Part shown: piece after piece, positions 1 to 7,489 of the stretch
How the letters are laid out: each line of letters begins with the position of its first letter
Numbering within the stretch: position 1 is the first letter of the stretch
From: an uncultured Clostridia bacterium
GTDB taxonomy: Bacteria; Bacillota; Clostridia; UBA1381
DNA: 38,964 bases
Assembly (NCBI GenBank): GCA_910579415.1
Contig: CAJTUY010000002.1
Location: forward strand, 64,241 to 103,204
Direction of reading: 5' to 3'
Made by a program: the position numbers and the translations under genes
The notes under the pieces: generated by a model
Databases searched by the model: none
What the model was told of the DNA's origin: nothing
The model's input: the letters and a program-made list of their open reading frames with translations, nothing else

Positions 1-97
1 GAATTAAAAGTATATCCTTAATCATCTTCCATATAATTCTTGTCATTTCGTCGCCGTCCATTTCAACAAGCGGCGTCTTCATCTGAATTTTTGCCAT
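1..97 (-). CDS. icd: NADP-dependent isocitrate dehydrogenase, N-terminal fragment
   Basis: Only the first 32 codons lie in the window; the gene runs off the left edge. The minus strand reads MAKIQMKTPLVEMDGDEMTR followed by IIWKMIKDILLI. The segment VEMDGDEMTRIIW is the hallmark N-terminus of the homodimeric eukaryote-like NADP-isocitrate dehydrogenases, which oxidise isocitrate to 2-oxoglutarate in the cytosol and supply glutamate precursors in anaerobes. The ATG at 97 has a purine-rich AAAGGATGAG binding site just upstream. The GGDEF/EAL gene ends about 110 bases upstream on the same strand, with a hairpin between them, so icd probably has its own promoter or depends on read-through. The family call rests on a short but very characteristic segment. 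Confidence 0.85.
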   Translation of the reverse strand, partial: MAKIQMKTPLVEMDGDEMTRIIWKMIKDILLI

Positions 98-144
98 GTA
101 CTCTCATCCTTTCATAAATCAAGTCCGATTTTTTGCACAAAACA

Positions 145-162
145 GGGGCTGTAAACAGCCCC
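145..162 (-). terminator. stem-loop downstream of the GGDEF/EAL gene
   Basis: GGGGCTG and CAGCCCC pair perfectly around a four-base loop. On the minus strand the hairpin follows the stop of the EAL gene and is succeeded by TGTTTTGTG, a modest T-rich tail. It probably ends that transcript before icd. Confidence 0.5.
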
Positions 163-208
163 ATTGCTTATCTGATATTTTAGCATATTTATACTTTAAT
201 GTCAATTG

Positions 209-3043
209 CTAATTTGATGAATTTAAAAGCTTTTCAAAGTCTGAAAACGGCAGCGGTTTTGAGTAAAGGAAGCCCTGTACCATGTTACATCCCGCCTGCT
301 TAAGGAAGTCACGCTGCATACACGTTTCAACACCCTCACAGATAGTTTTGATGTTTATCTTTGATGCCATTGAAATAATTGCCTCAACTATAACGCGTCC
401 GCGCGGCGAATTATGTGCGTTATCAATAAATGCCTTGTCAATTTTAAGTGTGTCAATCGGCACTTCGCGGAGCAGGTTAAGGGAAGAATAGCCGCTTCCG
501 AAATCGTCCATAGAAATTGTAAATCCATGCTCCTTCAAACTGCGTATAAGCGACAGCGCGCTGCTGTCCTCCTCGTTAAAGATGCTTTCGGTTATTTCCA
601 TTTCGATATAATGTTTCGGTATCTGATATTTATCAACCAACGCTTCAAGTCTTTCAATAAAGTTTACATCACTCAGGTGACAGCGCGAAACATTCATTGA
701 AATAGGTACAATGTTTTTATTGCTGAGTATACGTGATTTAATCATTTTCATAACCTGTTCATATATATAGAAGTCAAGTTCAACAATAAATCCATTCTTT
801 TCAAAAAGTGGTATAAACATGCCCGGCGGAATAATTTCATCTTCTTTTTTCCAGCGAACAAGAGCCTCTGCGCCTATAATATTATCTGATGCAAGCTCGT
901 ATTTAGGCTGATAATATACTATAAATTCACCTTTTGCAAGAGCTTTATCCATCTCCACTTCAATGGAATTCTGCATATTAAGTCTGCTTTCCATATCATT
1001 GGTAAAATATGTAACGGAATGTTCATTTCTTGCAGGAGAATGAACCTTTGCAATTACCGCGCGGTCAATATAATTATCAAGTCCTATTTCGGGGTCAAAG
1101 CGTTCAATGGGACATATTCCCGCCTTGAGCAGAACAGGATAATTCGATGAATTGTGTATACGTATACTAAGTCCGGAAATACTTGCCATGCGTTCGCGGC
1201 TCTCAGGCGTATCTTCTGTAAATATAAGGAAGCTGTCGCCCTGAGCGCGCGCATATATTGAATTATCACCGAACAAACCTTTAACTTTATTTGCAATTGA
1301 GCAGAGTGTCTGGTCACCGATAAGACGTCCGAAGCGGTCATTTACAAGCTTGAAATTTTTTGCGTCAAGCGTACATAAAAGATACGGACGCGACGGGTTT
1401 TTGTTAATTGTTTTCTGTACCGATTCATAAAAGCAGCGCTTGTTTGGTATTGAAGTCAGAGGGTCGGTCAATGATATGCGTCTGAAATATATTTCTCTGA
1501 GCTTTGCAATCAGTATGATAACTGCAAATATAAACAGCGCAAGGAATAGCCAAATTTTGTTTGCATAAAGCATTTCCATAAAGTTCGGGACATAGATATG
1601 ACTGAGCGTATAGACCTTGTTTTCAAGCTCCGACTGAGGAACTGCCACGCTGGCAATGGTCTTATTCAAAAGATTAACGACAGAATAATGACAGGTAAGC
1701 GAAGATACTCCAAGACTTACGGGAACGCTTATTGAAAAATCATTTATAATAGAAAGCTTCGGATGAGCAATCAGACTTGTTTTTGTCTGCATATCGGGTG
1801 TGGACAGAAGCGCAGCGGAAAGCTTTTTATGCTCAACAGCTCTTAAAAGTGCGTTTATTGAAGGATATTCCGTTATTGTCCATTGCGGATGAGTATTTTC
1901 CAGGTAACCTGTTATCCATTTATCGCCTGACAGAACACCTATATTAAGACTGCTGTCTTCAAATATTACCGAGTCTGTCCGCGCGATTGGCAGATATGCA
2001 ATATGAGTATAAGGCTCAGTAGCCTTAACAAGACCTTCCGTTGAATCGGAAACGGTAAGAATAATGTCCGACCTGCCCATTTCAATTGAGTTGAGTGTCA
2101 TATCCGGTTGGTCGTCCGGAATATATTTTATTTTAAGACCGGTGTTTCGTGATATTTGTTTAAGTATTTCCACATACAGTCCTTTATAATCTCTTGCGGA
2201 AGCGTCATAATAGGACATGGGATAATTATCGGTGGGAATAAGCACGCGAAGCTCCTCCTGACGCTTTGCGGCAAGATAGTCGTCGTCGGTCAGAGCCACT
2301 GTATTCCTATACGGTATCAGAAAGCTTTTCCCGAATGCTTCCGACAGATAAAACGGGTGATTTTGTTTAAGTACCGAAAGTGAGTTGTTTAGCGTGTCAA
2401 GCATTTTTGAGTTGCCTTTTTTTACTGCAAAGTAATAATTAAACTCACCGCATTTCGCTATAAGACGCATTTTGTCGGGACTGCCGGTTGTTGGGGTAAG
2501 CACTGCATTTACTGCTTTTGTATAAATTGCAGACATCATTTCATCTGTGGTATTAAAATATACCGGTTCATATGTAAAGCCGTGTAAGGAACTGTAATCT
2601 TTTAGATAGTTTTCAAAATATGAATTTTGGAGAAGCGCGATTTTTATACCGTTAAATTTTTCGAAATCTTCAAAATATATATCGTTTTCGGAAAGAGTAA
2701 ACAAGGCAAGAAAACCTTTAGCAACAGGCTCGGTACTGTAATCAAGCAAAGAGGCAAGATTATTGCTTTTAGGAACCATGCAAAGAAAATCCAACTGACC
2801 GCTGTTTAAAGCATTTATTCCGTCATTCAGGCTTTGCTCGCTGAAATCAGCGTCGGCATTGTCAATATGATTTAAAACACTTTGAACAGAATCTCTTGAA
2901 TATTGAGAAATGTTATTGCCGGAAAATTTATAATCATTAAGTATTCCGATATTATATGTATTGTTATCCGCATATGCCGCGTCTGAGAACAGTATTGTAA
3001 GCAATACGGAGAAAATAAGTAAAAATTGTCTGAGGCGTTTCAA
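209..3043 (-). CDS. Membrane c-di-GMP phosphodiesterase with two periplasmic-binding sensor domains, degenerate GGDEF and intact EAL
   Basis: This 944-residue protein starts at a TTG (3043) preceded by AGGAGAGG; that start gives a clean signal peptide (MKRLRQFLLIFSVLLTILFS, ending near AYA). An ATG further upstream (3160) has no binding site and would bury the signal. Residues about 30-500 resemble two consecutive SBP_bac_3-type solute-binding domains, followed by one membrane helix, a GGDEF domain and an EAL domain. The GGDEF signature is QGDSF (residues 601-605), so cyclase activity is probably lost. The EAL domain keeps EAL (E726), EMEITES, DDFGSGYSSL, a following lysine and GVET, so c-di-GMP hydrolysis should work. 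The inferred role is to lower c-di-GMP in response to an extracytoplasmic amino acid or similar ligand; the ligand is unknown. It diverges from spoIVA. Confidence 0.9.
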   Translation of the reverse strand: MKRLRQFLLIFSVLLTILFSDAAYADNNTYNIGILNDYKFSGNNISQYSRDSVQSVLNHIDNADADFSEQSLNDGINALNSGQLDFLCMVPKSNNLASLLDYSTEPVAKGFLALFTLSENDIYFEDFEKFNGIKIALLQNSYFENYLKDYSSLHGFTYEPVYFNTTDEMMSAIYTKAVNAVLTPTTGSPDKMRLIAKCGEFNYYFAVKKGNSKMLDTLNNSLSVLKQNHPFYLSEAFGKSFLIPYRNTVALTDDDYLAAKRQEELRVLIPTDNYPMSYYDASARDYKGLYVEILKQISRNTGLKIKYIPDDQPDMTLNSIEMGRSDIILTVSDSTEGLVKATEPYTHIAYLPIARTDSVIFEDSSLNIGVLSGDKWITGYLENTHPQWTITEYPSINALLRAVEHKKLSAALLSTPDMQTKTSLIAHPKLSIINDFSISVPVSLGVSSLTCHYSVVNLLNKTIASVAVPQSELENKVYTLSHIYVPNFMEMLYANKIWLFLALFIFAVIILIAKLREIYFRRISLTDPLTSIPNKRCFYESVQKTINKNPSRPYLLCTLDAKNFKLVNDRFGRLIGDQTLCSIANKVKGLFGDNSIYARAQGDSFLIFTEDTPESRERMASISGLSIRIHNSSNYPVLLKAGICPIERFDPEIGLDNYIDRAVIAKVHSPARNEHSVTYFTNDMESRLNMQNSIEVEMDKALAKGEFIVYYQPKYELASDNIIGAEALVRWKKEDEIIPPGMFIPLFEKNGFIVELDFYIYEQVMKMIKSRILSNKNIVPISMNVSRCHLSDVNFIERLEALVDKYQIPKHYIEMEITESIFNEEDSSALSLIRSLKEHGFTISMDDFGSGYSSLNLLREVPIDTLKIDKAFIDNAHNSPRGRVIVEAIISMASKINIKTICEGVETCMQRDFLKQAGCNMVQGFLYSKPLPFSDFEKLLNSSN

Positions 3044-3080
3044 AAATTTCCTCTCCTGTCTAAAATTTGTTACACCTATT

Positions 3081-3109
3081 ATTATACACCATAACTGCAA
3101 ATTTTTCAA
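3081..3109 (-). promoter_or_regulatory. Sigma-A-type promoter for the GGDEF/EAL gene
   Basis: On the minus strand TTGAAA (3104-3109) is separated by 17 bases from a perfect TATAAT (3081-3086). It lies about 40 bases upstream of the TTG start, which also argues against the longer upstream start, because that start would lie upstream of the promoter. Confidence 0.7.
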
Positions 3110-3206
3110 ATAAATTTTTAAAGAGAACAATATTTCCGATATTTTGTACTTTGAAAACAATATTTCTGTAATAGAGGCATTATTTAATATCTTTTTTTAT
3201 TTATGT

Positions 3207-3235
3207 GCATATCGGGTAAAACAACGCATATACAT
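3207..3235 (+). promoter_or_regulatory. Likely sigma-E promoter of spoIVA
   Basis: GCATAT at 3207-3212 and CATATACAT at 3227-3235 are 14 bases apart, matching the usual sigma-E form (an ATATT-like -35 and CATACAAT-like -10). spoIVA belongs to the sigma-E regulon in Bacillus, so position and gene agree. This is motif recognition by eye. Confidence 0.5.
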
Positions 3236-3273
3236 AGAACATAGATTTTTGGACAAAAGGAGGAAAAGTAAAA

Positions 3274-4752
3274 GTGGAGGAGTATAATATTTACAGCGAT
3301 ATAGCCCAGCGGAGTCAGGGTGACGTATACATAGGTGTGGTAGGACCTGTCAGAACAGGCAAGTCAACATTCATAAAGAAGTTTATGGATTTGCTTGTAA
3401 TACCTAATATAGAAAATACATACCAGGCGGAAAGAGCGCGCGACGAATTACCGCAGTCAGCGGGCGGCAGGACTATTATGACAACCGAACCGAAGTTTAT
3501 ACCAAATGAGGCGGTAGAAATATCACTTGGTGACAATGCGCATTTAAAGGTGAGAATGATAGACTGTGTAGGCTACATTGTGGACAGCTCTTTGGGTTAT
3601 GTTGAGGACAATGAGCCGAGAATGGTGACAACTCCCTGGTTTGACCATCCCATAGCATTTAATGAAGCGGCTGAACTGGGTACAAAAAAGGTTATTACCG
3701 AACACAGCACAATAGGTCTTGTGGTGACAACAGACGGCAGTATTACCGAAATTGCACGTGAGGACTATGTCGAAGCGGAAAACAGAGTAATTGATGAATT
3801 AAAGGCAATAAACAAACCGTTTGTTGTGCTTTTAAATTCAACCAACCCGAAATCGCGGGATTGTCAGAGGTTAAGAGAAAATCTGGAAAGACAGCATGGA
3901 GTTCCGGTTGTTGCTGTAAACTGTGAGGAATTGGACGCGGGAGCAATACATGAAATCATAGAAACAGTGTTGTTTGAGTTCCCGTTAAAGGAAATCAGCA
4001 TACAAATTCCCGGCTGGATTGAGGAATTGTCAGGCGACCACTGGCTCAAGCAGGATATTTACAATGCAGTGCTTGAAAAGATAGAAAATGTGGACCGTAT
4101 ACGCGATGTGCGCTCGTTGGCTGACGGCATAGGGGAGTGCAGCTTCGTAAACCGTTCATATATTGAAGGCATGGATTTGGGTGACGGTACTGTCAGAATG
4201 TGTATGGAGCTTCCGCAGCCGCTGTTTTATCGTGTGCTTGGCGAGCTGTCAGGCTTTGAAATTGACGGCGAGCATCAGCTTATGACGCTTATGAGTACGC
4301 TGGCAAATATGAAGGCGGAATACGATAAGATATCCTTTGCGCTGCATGAAGTAATGGAAAACGGATATGGCATAGTTTCACCAACCACTGAGGAGCTTAC
4401 GCTTGATGAGCCTAAAATCGTTAAGCAGGGCGGTAAATTCGGTGTCAAGCTTAAGGCAAGCGCTCCGTCTATACACATGATACGCGCTGATATTGAAACA
4501 GAGGTAAGCCCGATTGTCGGTACAGAAAAGCAGTCGGAGGAATTGGTTAGATATCTGCTGTCGGAATTTGAATCTGACCCGACAAAGATATGGCAGTCAA
4601 ATATATTCGGCAAATCGCTTTATGAGCTTGTAAACGAAGGACTTCACAATAAGCTTTCACGTATGCCCGAATCGGCAAGAATGAAGCTTAAGGAAACTCT
4701 CCAGCGCATAATCAATGACGGCAGCAACGGATTGATTTGTATAATTTTATAA
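3274..4752 (+). CDS. spoIVA: Stage IV sporulation protein A, spore-coat basement-layer ATPase
   Basis: The protein has 492 residues, the same length as B. subtilis SpoIVA. It polymerises with ATP hydrolysis on the forespore surface to make the platform for coat assembly. The Walker A motif is GPVRTGKST (residues 24-32, with K30), and the C-terminus GLICIIL closely matches the family's conserved tail used for polymerisation and membrane contact. The start is GTG at 3274, preceded by AAAGGAGG at optimal spacing. The DUF3298 lipoprotein gene follows 15 bases after the stop and is probably cotranscribed. Expression is probably mother-cell specific through the sigma-E-like promoter just upstream. 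Confidence 0.97.
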   Translation: MEEYNIYSDIAQRSQGDVYIGVVGPVRTGKSTFIKKFMDLLVIPNIENTYQAERARDELPQSAGGRTIMTTEPKFIPNEAVEISLGDNAHLKVRMIDCVGYIVDSSLGYVEDNEPRMVTTPWFDHPIAFNEAAELGTKKVITEHSTIGLVVTTDGSITEIAREDYVEAENRVIDELKAINKPFVVLLNSTNPKSRDCQRLRENLERQHGVPVVAVNCEELDAGAIHEIIETVLFEFPLKEISIQIPGWIEELSGDHWLKQDIYNAVLEKIENVDRIRDVRSLADGIGECSFVNRSYIEGMDLGDGTVRMCMELPQPLFYRVLGELSGFEIDGEHQLMTLMSTLANMKAEYDKISFALHEVMENGYGIVSPTTEELTLDEPKIVKQGGKFGVKLKASAPSIHMIRADIETEVSPIVGTEKQSEELVRYLLSEFESDPTKIWQSNIFGKSLYELVNEGLHNKLSRMPESARMKLKETLQRIINDGSNGLICIIL

Positions 4753-4767
4753 TGGCGGTGGCAAACC

Positions 4768-5463
4768 ATGTTAAAAAAAGTAGTTTGTGTGAGCGCGCTG
4801 ACAGTTATGCTTGCGGCATGCTCGGCTGTCGGGGTAAGTGTAGGCAAAAGTGAAACAAAGTATGAAACCGACTGTTCTGAGGTGACAGCAGAAACGGTAC
4901 AGCTTTCAGGTATACAGGATGCAGAATTTGAAAAAAGCGTAAATGCCGGACTGAAACAGCAGACAGACAGCAAGGTCGTTGCATTTGACAGCCTTGCGGC
5001 GGAAAACAGCGGTAATGTACGCATGGGAAACAGATGTATTCTTAATATAACATGGGATGAAAAGTATAATAAAAACGGTTTTTTAAGTCTTGTTGAGGAG
5101 GAGTATGTTTATACGGGAGGCGCTCACGGTACAACGGCGCGCATACCGCAGAATATAGATATTACCGGCGCCAAAATTGTCAAGCTGAAGGACCTGTTTG
5201 CCGATGACGGCTATGTAACTACTCTTAACAGGCTGATAAACGAGCGTCTGAGCGAGCATAGCGATGAATATAAAGAGCTTTGGGAAAAACCTGAGATAAA
5301 AGATGAGCATCAGGAAAATTTTTATCTGGAGGATGATAATCTGGTAATATTTTTTCAGCCGTATGAGCTGTCGTATTATGCGCGCGGCTTTGTGGAATTC
5401 CCGCTTCCGCTTGAGGACCTGTCGGGTTATTTAAAGGAAGAGTACCGCAGGCTTTCAGTATAA
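4768..5463 (+). CDS. Lipoprotein with DUF3298 (RsiV/PdaC-like) domain
   Basis: This 231-residue protein begins with a lipoprotein signal: a short basic start, a hydrophobic core and the lipobox LAAC with lipidation predicted at C18. The rest carries the YTGGAHG motif and the C-terminal arrangement of DUF4163/DUF3298 proteins, as seen in the extracytoplasmic parts of RsiV and the peptidoglycan deacetylase PdaC. There is no deacetylase domain and no anti-sigma domain, so the molecular role is unknown. The gene lies 15 bases after spoIVA and is probably in the same transcript, which suggests, by inference only, a role on a membrane surface during sporulation. A terminator hairpin follows at 5525-5572. 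Confidence 0.85.
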   Translation: MLKKVVCVSALTVMLAACSAVGVSVGKSETKYETDCSEVTAETVQLSGIQDAEFEKSVNAGLKQQTDSKVVAFDSLAAENSGNVRMGNRCILNITWDEKYNKNGFLSLVEEEYVYTGGAHGTTARIPQNIDITGAKIVKLKDLFADDGYVTTLNRLINERLSEHSDEYKELWEKPEIKDEHQENFYLEDDNLVIFFQPYELSYYARGFVEFPLPLEDLSGYLKEEYRRLSV

Positions 5464-5524
5464 ACATACAAGAATGTCACAGTATATATATTATTTTACA
5501 AAACGTGTTCATAGCCGGAACGTT

Positions 5525-5572
5525 AACGGTGTTATGGTATTGTCTATGACAAAAACCGACACCGTTTTTGCT
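5525..5572 (+). terminator. Terminator of the spoIVA-lipoprotein transcript
   Basis: AACGGTGT (5525-5532) pairs with ACACCGTT (5559-5566); the loop contains a nested TTGTC/GACAA stem. The stem leads straight into a T-rich tail (TTTTTGCTGTTTT overlaps its 3' arm). Confidence 0.75.
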
Positions 5573-5596
5573 GTTTTACAACATAACATAACAAAA

Positions 5597-5797
5597 AGCA
5601 TGAGCAGTGGTTGACCGGCACGCCTGAAATCATTATAATTATAATTGCTTCCGATATTGTTTCGCGGCGTCTGCGGCAGAGATAATGCCTCCCCCTATTC
5701 AGGCATGGTCTTAGCCAAAACGCACGGATTATAGCGGGAGTTACAATACAATAACCACAGAACGGAGCTGTCGCATTTGATGCGGCAGCTTTACTTT
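5597..5797 (+). ncRNA. Candidate small RNA ending in a strong terminator
   Basis: No reading frame of note is present. A long stem can form: TGGTT and GACC at 5607-5615 pair with GGTC and AGCCA around 5707-5716, leaving a two-base bulge; then GCCTGAA pairs with TTCAGGC, and CATTAT with ATAATG. The 3' side leaves the segment CCTCCCCCTAT unpaired. A second, perfect hairpin (AGCTGTCGCAT with ATGCGGCAGCT, 5766-5790, three-base loop) followed by TTACTTTATAAT looks like an intrinsic terminator. I see no convincing promoter, so the RNA may be processed or may start from a promoter I cannot recognise. I could not match it to 6S RNA, tmRNA, SRP RNA or RNase P RNA. Confidence 0.4.
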
Positions 5798-5802
5798 ATA
5801 AT

Positions 5803-5832
5803 AAAAAAAATACACCGTCGGTATGACGGTGT
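5803..5832 (-). terminator. Minus-strand intrinsic terminator
   Basis: ACACCGTC (5812-5819) and GACGGTGT (5825-5832) form a perfect eight-base-pair stem. Read on the minus strand it is followed by ATTTTTTTTA, a good terminator tail. It lies downstream of htrA and probably stops transcripts that read past the weaker hairpin at 5967-5983. Confidence 0.7.
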
Positions 5833-5833
5833 C

Positions 5834-5909
5834 AAAACAAACCTTATTGTGGGAGCGGTTTGTTTTATGTTATTGAAACAAATACAAAAGTGGAAGGTAT
5901 TTGTATTTT
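5834..5909 (+). other. Two further stem-loops, each followed by T-rich sequence
   Basis: AAAACAAACC (5834-5843) pairs perfectly with GGTTTGTTTT (5857-5866). ACAAATAC (5878-5885) pairs perfectly with GTATTTGT (5897-5904), followed by ATTTTT. Neither has an obvious gene to terminate on the plus strand. They belong to the unusual run of hairpins that fills the gap between the lipoprotein gene and htrA. Confidence 0.5.
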
Positions 5910-5911
5910 TC

Positions 5912-5943
5912 GGGGGGACCCTTGCCTTTGGGGAAGGCAAGGG
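5912..5943. repeat. GGGGGACC-plus-hairpin element, copy 1
   Basis: GGGGGGACC leads into a perfect ten-base-pair hairpin, CCCTTGCCTT with AAGGCAAGGG (5919-5943, five-base loop). The same GGGGGACC lead-in followed by a stem-loop recurs at about 10417-10460 upstream of znuA. This resembles small dispersed intergenic repeats common in gut Clostridia; the family assignment is an impression, not a match. Confidence 0.4.
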
Positions 5944-5966
5944 CATATGAAAAAAAGGATGGTATC

Positions 5967-5983
5967 GGCTGTAAAAAACAGCC
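5967..5983 (-). terminator. Hairpin just downstream of htrA
   Basis: GGCTGT and ACAGCC pair around five A residues. On the minus strand it lies about 20 bases after the htrA stop, with a T run (CTTTTTTTC) about ten bases beyond the stem, so termination is probably partial. Confidence 0.45.
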
Positions 5984-6004
5984 CATCAATTAAAACTGGA
6001 TAGC

Positions 6005-7234
6005 TTATTTATCATTATCCTCTATATTTTCGGACAAACGAACCTGTATTTCCATTGTTTCGCCGTCACGGAGGATTTTGAAGGTTAAATAGTCACCCGC
6101 TTTTTTCTTGTCGCGGATTTCATTTACTTCATTTGTAGACGTAACCTTCTTGCCGTCTACCTCCAATATCATGTCATAGACCTTAAGACCTGCTTCTTCT
6201 GCGCCGCTGCCATTTGACACGCTGGCAACGAACAGTCCGTAGCCTGTATCCTTAATGCTTATTCCTACAAGCGGTCTGCCTGTAACGTATCCTGATGACA
6301 TAAGCTCGTCAATTATCGGCTTTGCCTCAGATATAGCGATAGCGAAGCCCATACCTTCAACGCCGCTTGCGCCTAACTTTACGGAGTTAATTCCTATTAC
6401 CTCTCCATATTGGTTTATAAGCGCGCCGCCCGAGTTTCCTGAGTTGATAGCGGCATCGGTCTGTAACAGATTATAAGTTCTGTTTTCTATATTCATGGTT
6501 CTGTTCACTGCGCTTATGATGCCCTGTGTAACCGAACCCGAAAATTCCTGTCCCATCGGATTGCCTATTGCAACAGCCTTTTCTCCGACCTGTACAGCGG
6601 TGGAATCACCGAGTGTTGCGGCTGTAATCTGTGTTGAACCCGGATCAATTTTCAGTACCGCAAGGTCTGTTTTTGTATCCTTGCCTATCAGCTTTGCGGA
6701 AAATTCCTCGCCTGTATTCAGGATTACCGAAATTTCCGAAGCGCCGTCTATAACGTGCTGATTTGTAACAATATAACCGTCCGTCTGGAATATAATTCCC
6801 GAACCGCTGCCCTGTTCAACAGTCTGACCGTCCTGCGACGGGTCGCTTGAATAATAATATCTGCCGGTGAACGGGTCGTAATATTTTTGTGACTGAACGG
6901 TCGTCTTATTGATAACGCCGACTACGCTCGGACCTACCTTTTCGGCAATTTCCGTTGTGGACAATACTTTTTTGCCGTTAAAGTATGCGATAGGCTGCGC
7001 GTCCTGTGAACTCTCCTGCTGTACGACGGAAGAATTTGATGCAGTCTGCGGTGTATTTTTAGCCATGTTGTTTATCGTGTGATATGTCACAGTGCCGAAT
7101 ACTGCGGCTGTGAATATACTCGCGGCTAATGCTGATGTAACAGCCGTGAGCCATATTTTTGGTTTTTTCTCTTTTTTTGGTTTCTGATTATAAACGATTA
7201 AATCAGTAGATTCTGTATGAGGGTATCTTTTCAT
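6005..7234 (-). CDS. htrA: HtrA/DegP-family serine protease, membrane-anchored, one PDZ domain
   Basis: This 409-residue protein has a cytoplasmic N-terminus of about 25 charged residues, one transmembrane helix (near residues 28-50), a trypsin-like protease domain and a C-terminal PDZ domain (about 310-400). The catalytic triad is visible: H160 in VTNQHV, D190 in KTDLAVLK and S268 in GNSGG. Such proteins degrade misfolded exported proteins at the outer face of the membrane. The start at 7234 follows AAAGGAGG; an upstream in-frame ATG at 7306 has no binding site. A low-complexity linker with S, Q, Y and D separates the helix from the protease. Two hairpins follow the gene. It diverges from polA. 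Confidence 0.95.
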   Translation of the reverse strand: MKRYPHTESTDLIVYNQKPKKEKKPKIWLTAVTSALAASIFTAAVFGTVTYHTINNMAKNTPQTASNSSVVQQESSQDAQPIAYFNGKKVLSTTEIAEKVGPSVVGVINKTTVQSQKYYDPFTGRYYYSSDPSQDGQTVEQGSGSGIIFQTDGYIVTNQHVIDGASEISVILNTGEEFSAKLIGKDTKTDLAVLKIDPGSTQITAATLGDSTAVQVGEKAVAIGNPMGQEFSGSVTQGIISAVNRTMNIENRTYNLLQTDAAINSGNSGGALINQYGEVIGINSVKLGASGVEGMGFAIAISEAKPIIDELMSSGYVTGRPLVGISIKDTGYGLFVASVSNGSGAEEAGLKVYDMILEVDGKKVTSTNEVNEIRDKKKAGDYLTFKILRDGETMEIQVRLSENIEDNDK

Positions 7235-7380
7235 TTTGATTTCCTCCTTTATATTATCATTATTATCAAAATAACCTGCTTTAATACCATTTCTCATATA
7301 GCTCAAATTCGATTATGTATATATCATAAACTATACTTTTGACACTGGTATGAATTAAATGTAAACAGAAATGATGTATT

Positions 7381-7433
7381 TTGTGAACAAATTGTGAACA
7401 GCACTTGACAAATGGGAATAATAGGAATACAAT
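7381..7433 (+). promoter_or_regulatory. polA promoter with tandem upstream repeats
   Basis: TTGACA (7405-7410) and TACAAT (7428-7433) are separated by 17 bases, a good sigma-A promoter. Two exact copies of TTGTGAACA (7381-7389 and 7392-7400) are repeated 11 bases apart, about one helical turn, immediately upstream of the -35 box. They could bind a regulator of polA or of divergent htrA; this is inference. Confidence 0.65.
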
Positions 7434-7489
7434 AAATGCAAATAATTCGCAATTAACGGCTGAATAAAACTGCCAAGAAAGGAAGTTCT

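Noticed and set aside
5597..5797. 6S, SRP, RNase P or tmRNA identity for the RNA candidate.
   Set aside because: The internal loop is strongly asymmetric, unlike 6S; the SRP GGAAGCAG loop, the RNase P GAGGAAAGTCC core and the tmRNA CCACCA end are all missing.
7381..7400. TTGTGAACA repeats as DnaA boxes and an origin.
   Set aside because: Each copy differs from TTATCCACA at three of nine bases; no AT-rich unwinding region or dnaA gene is nearby.
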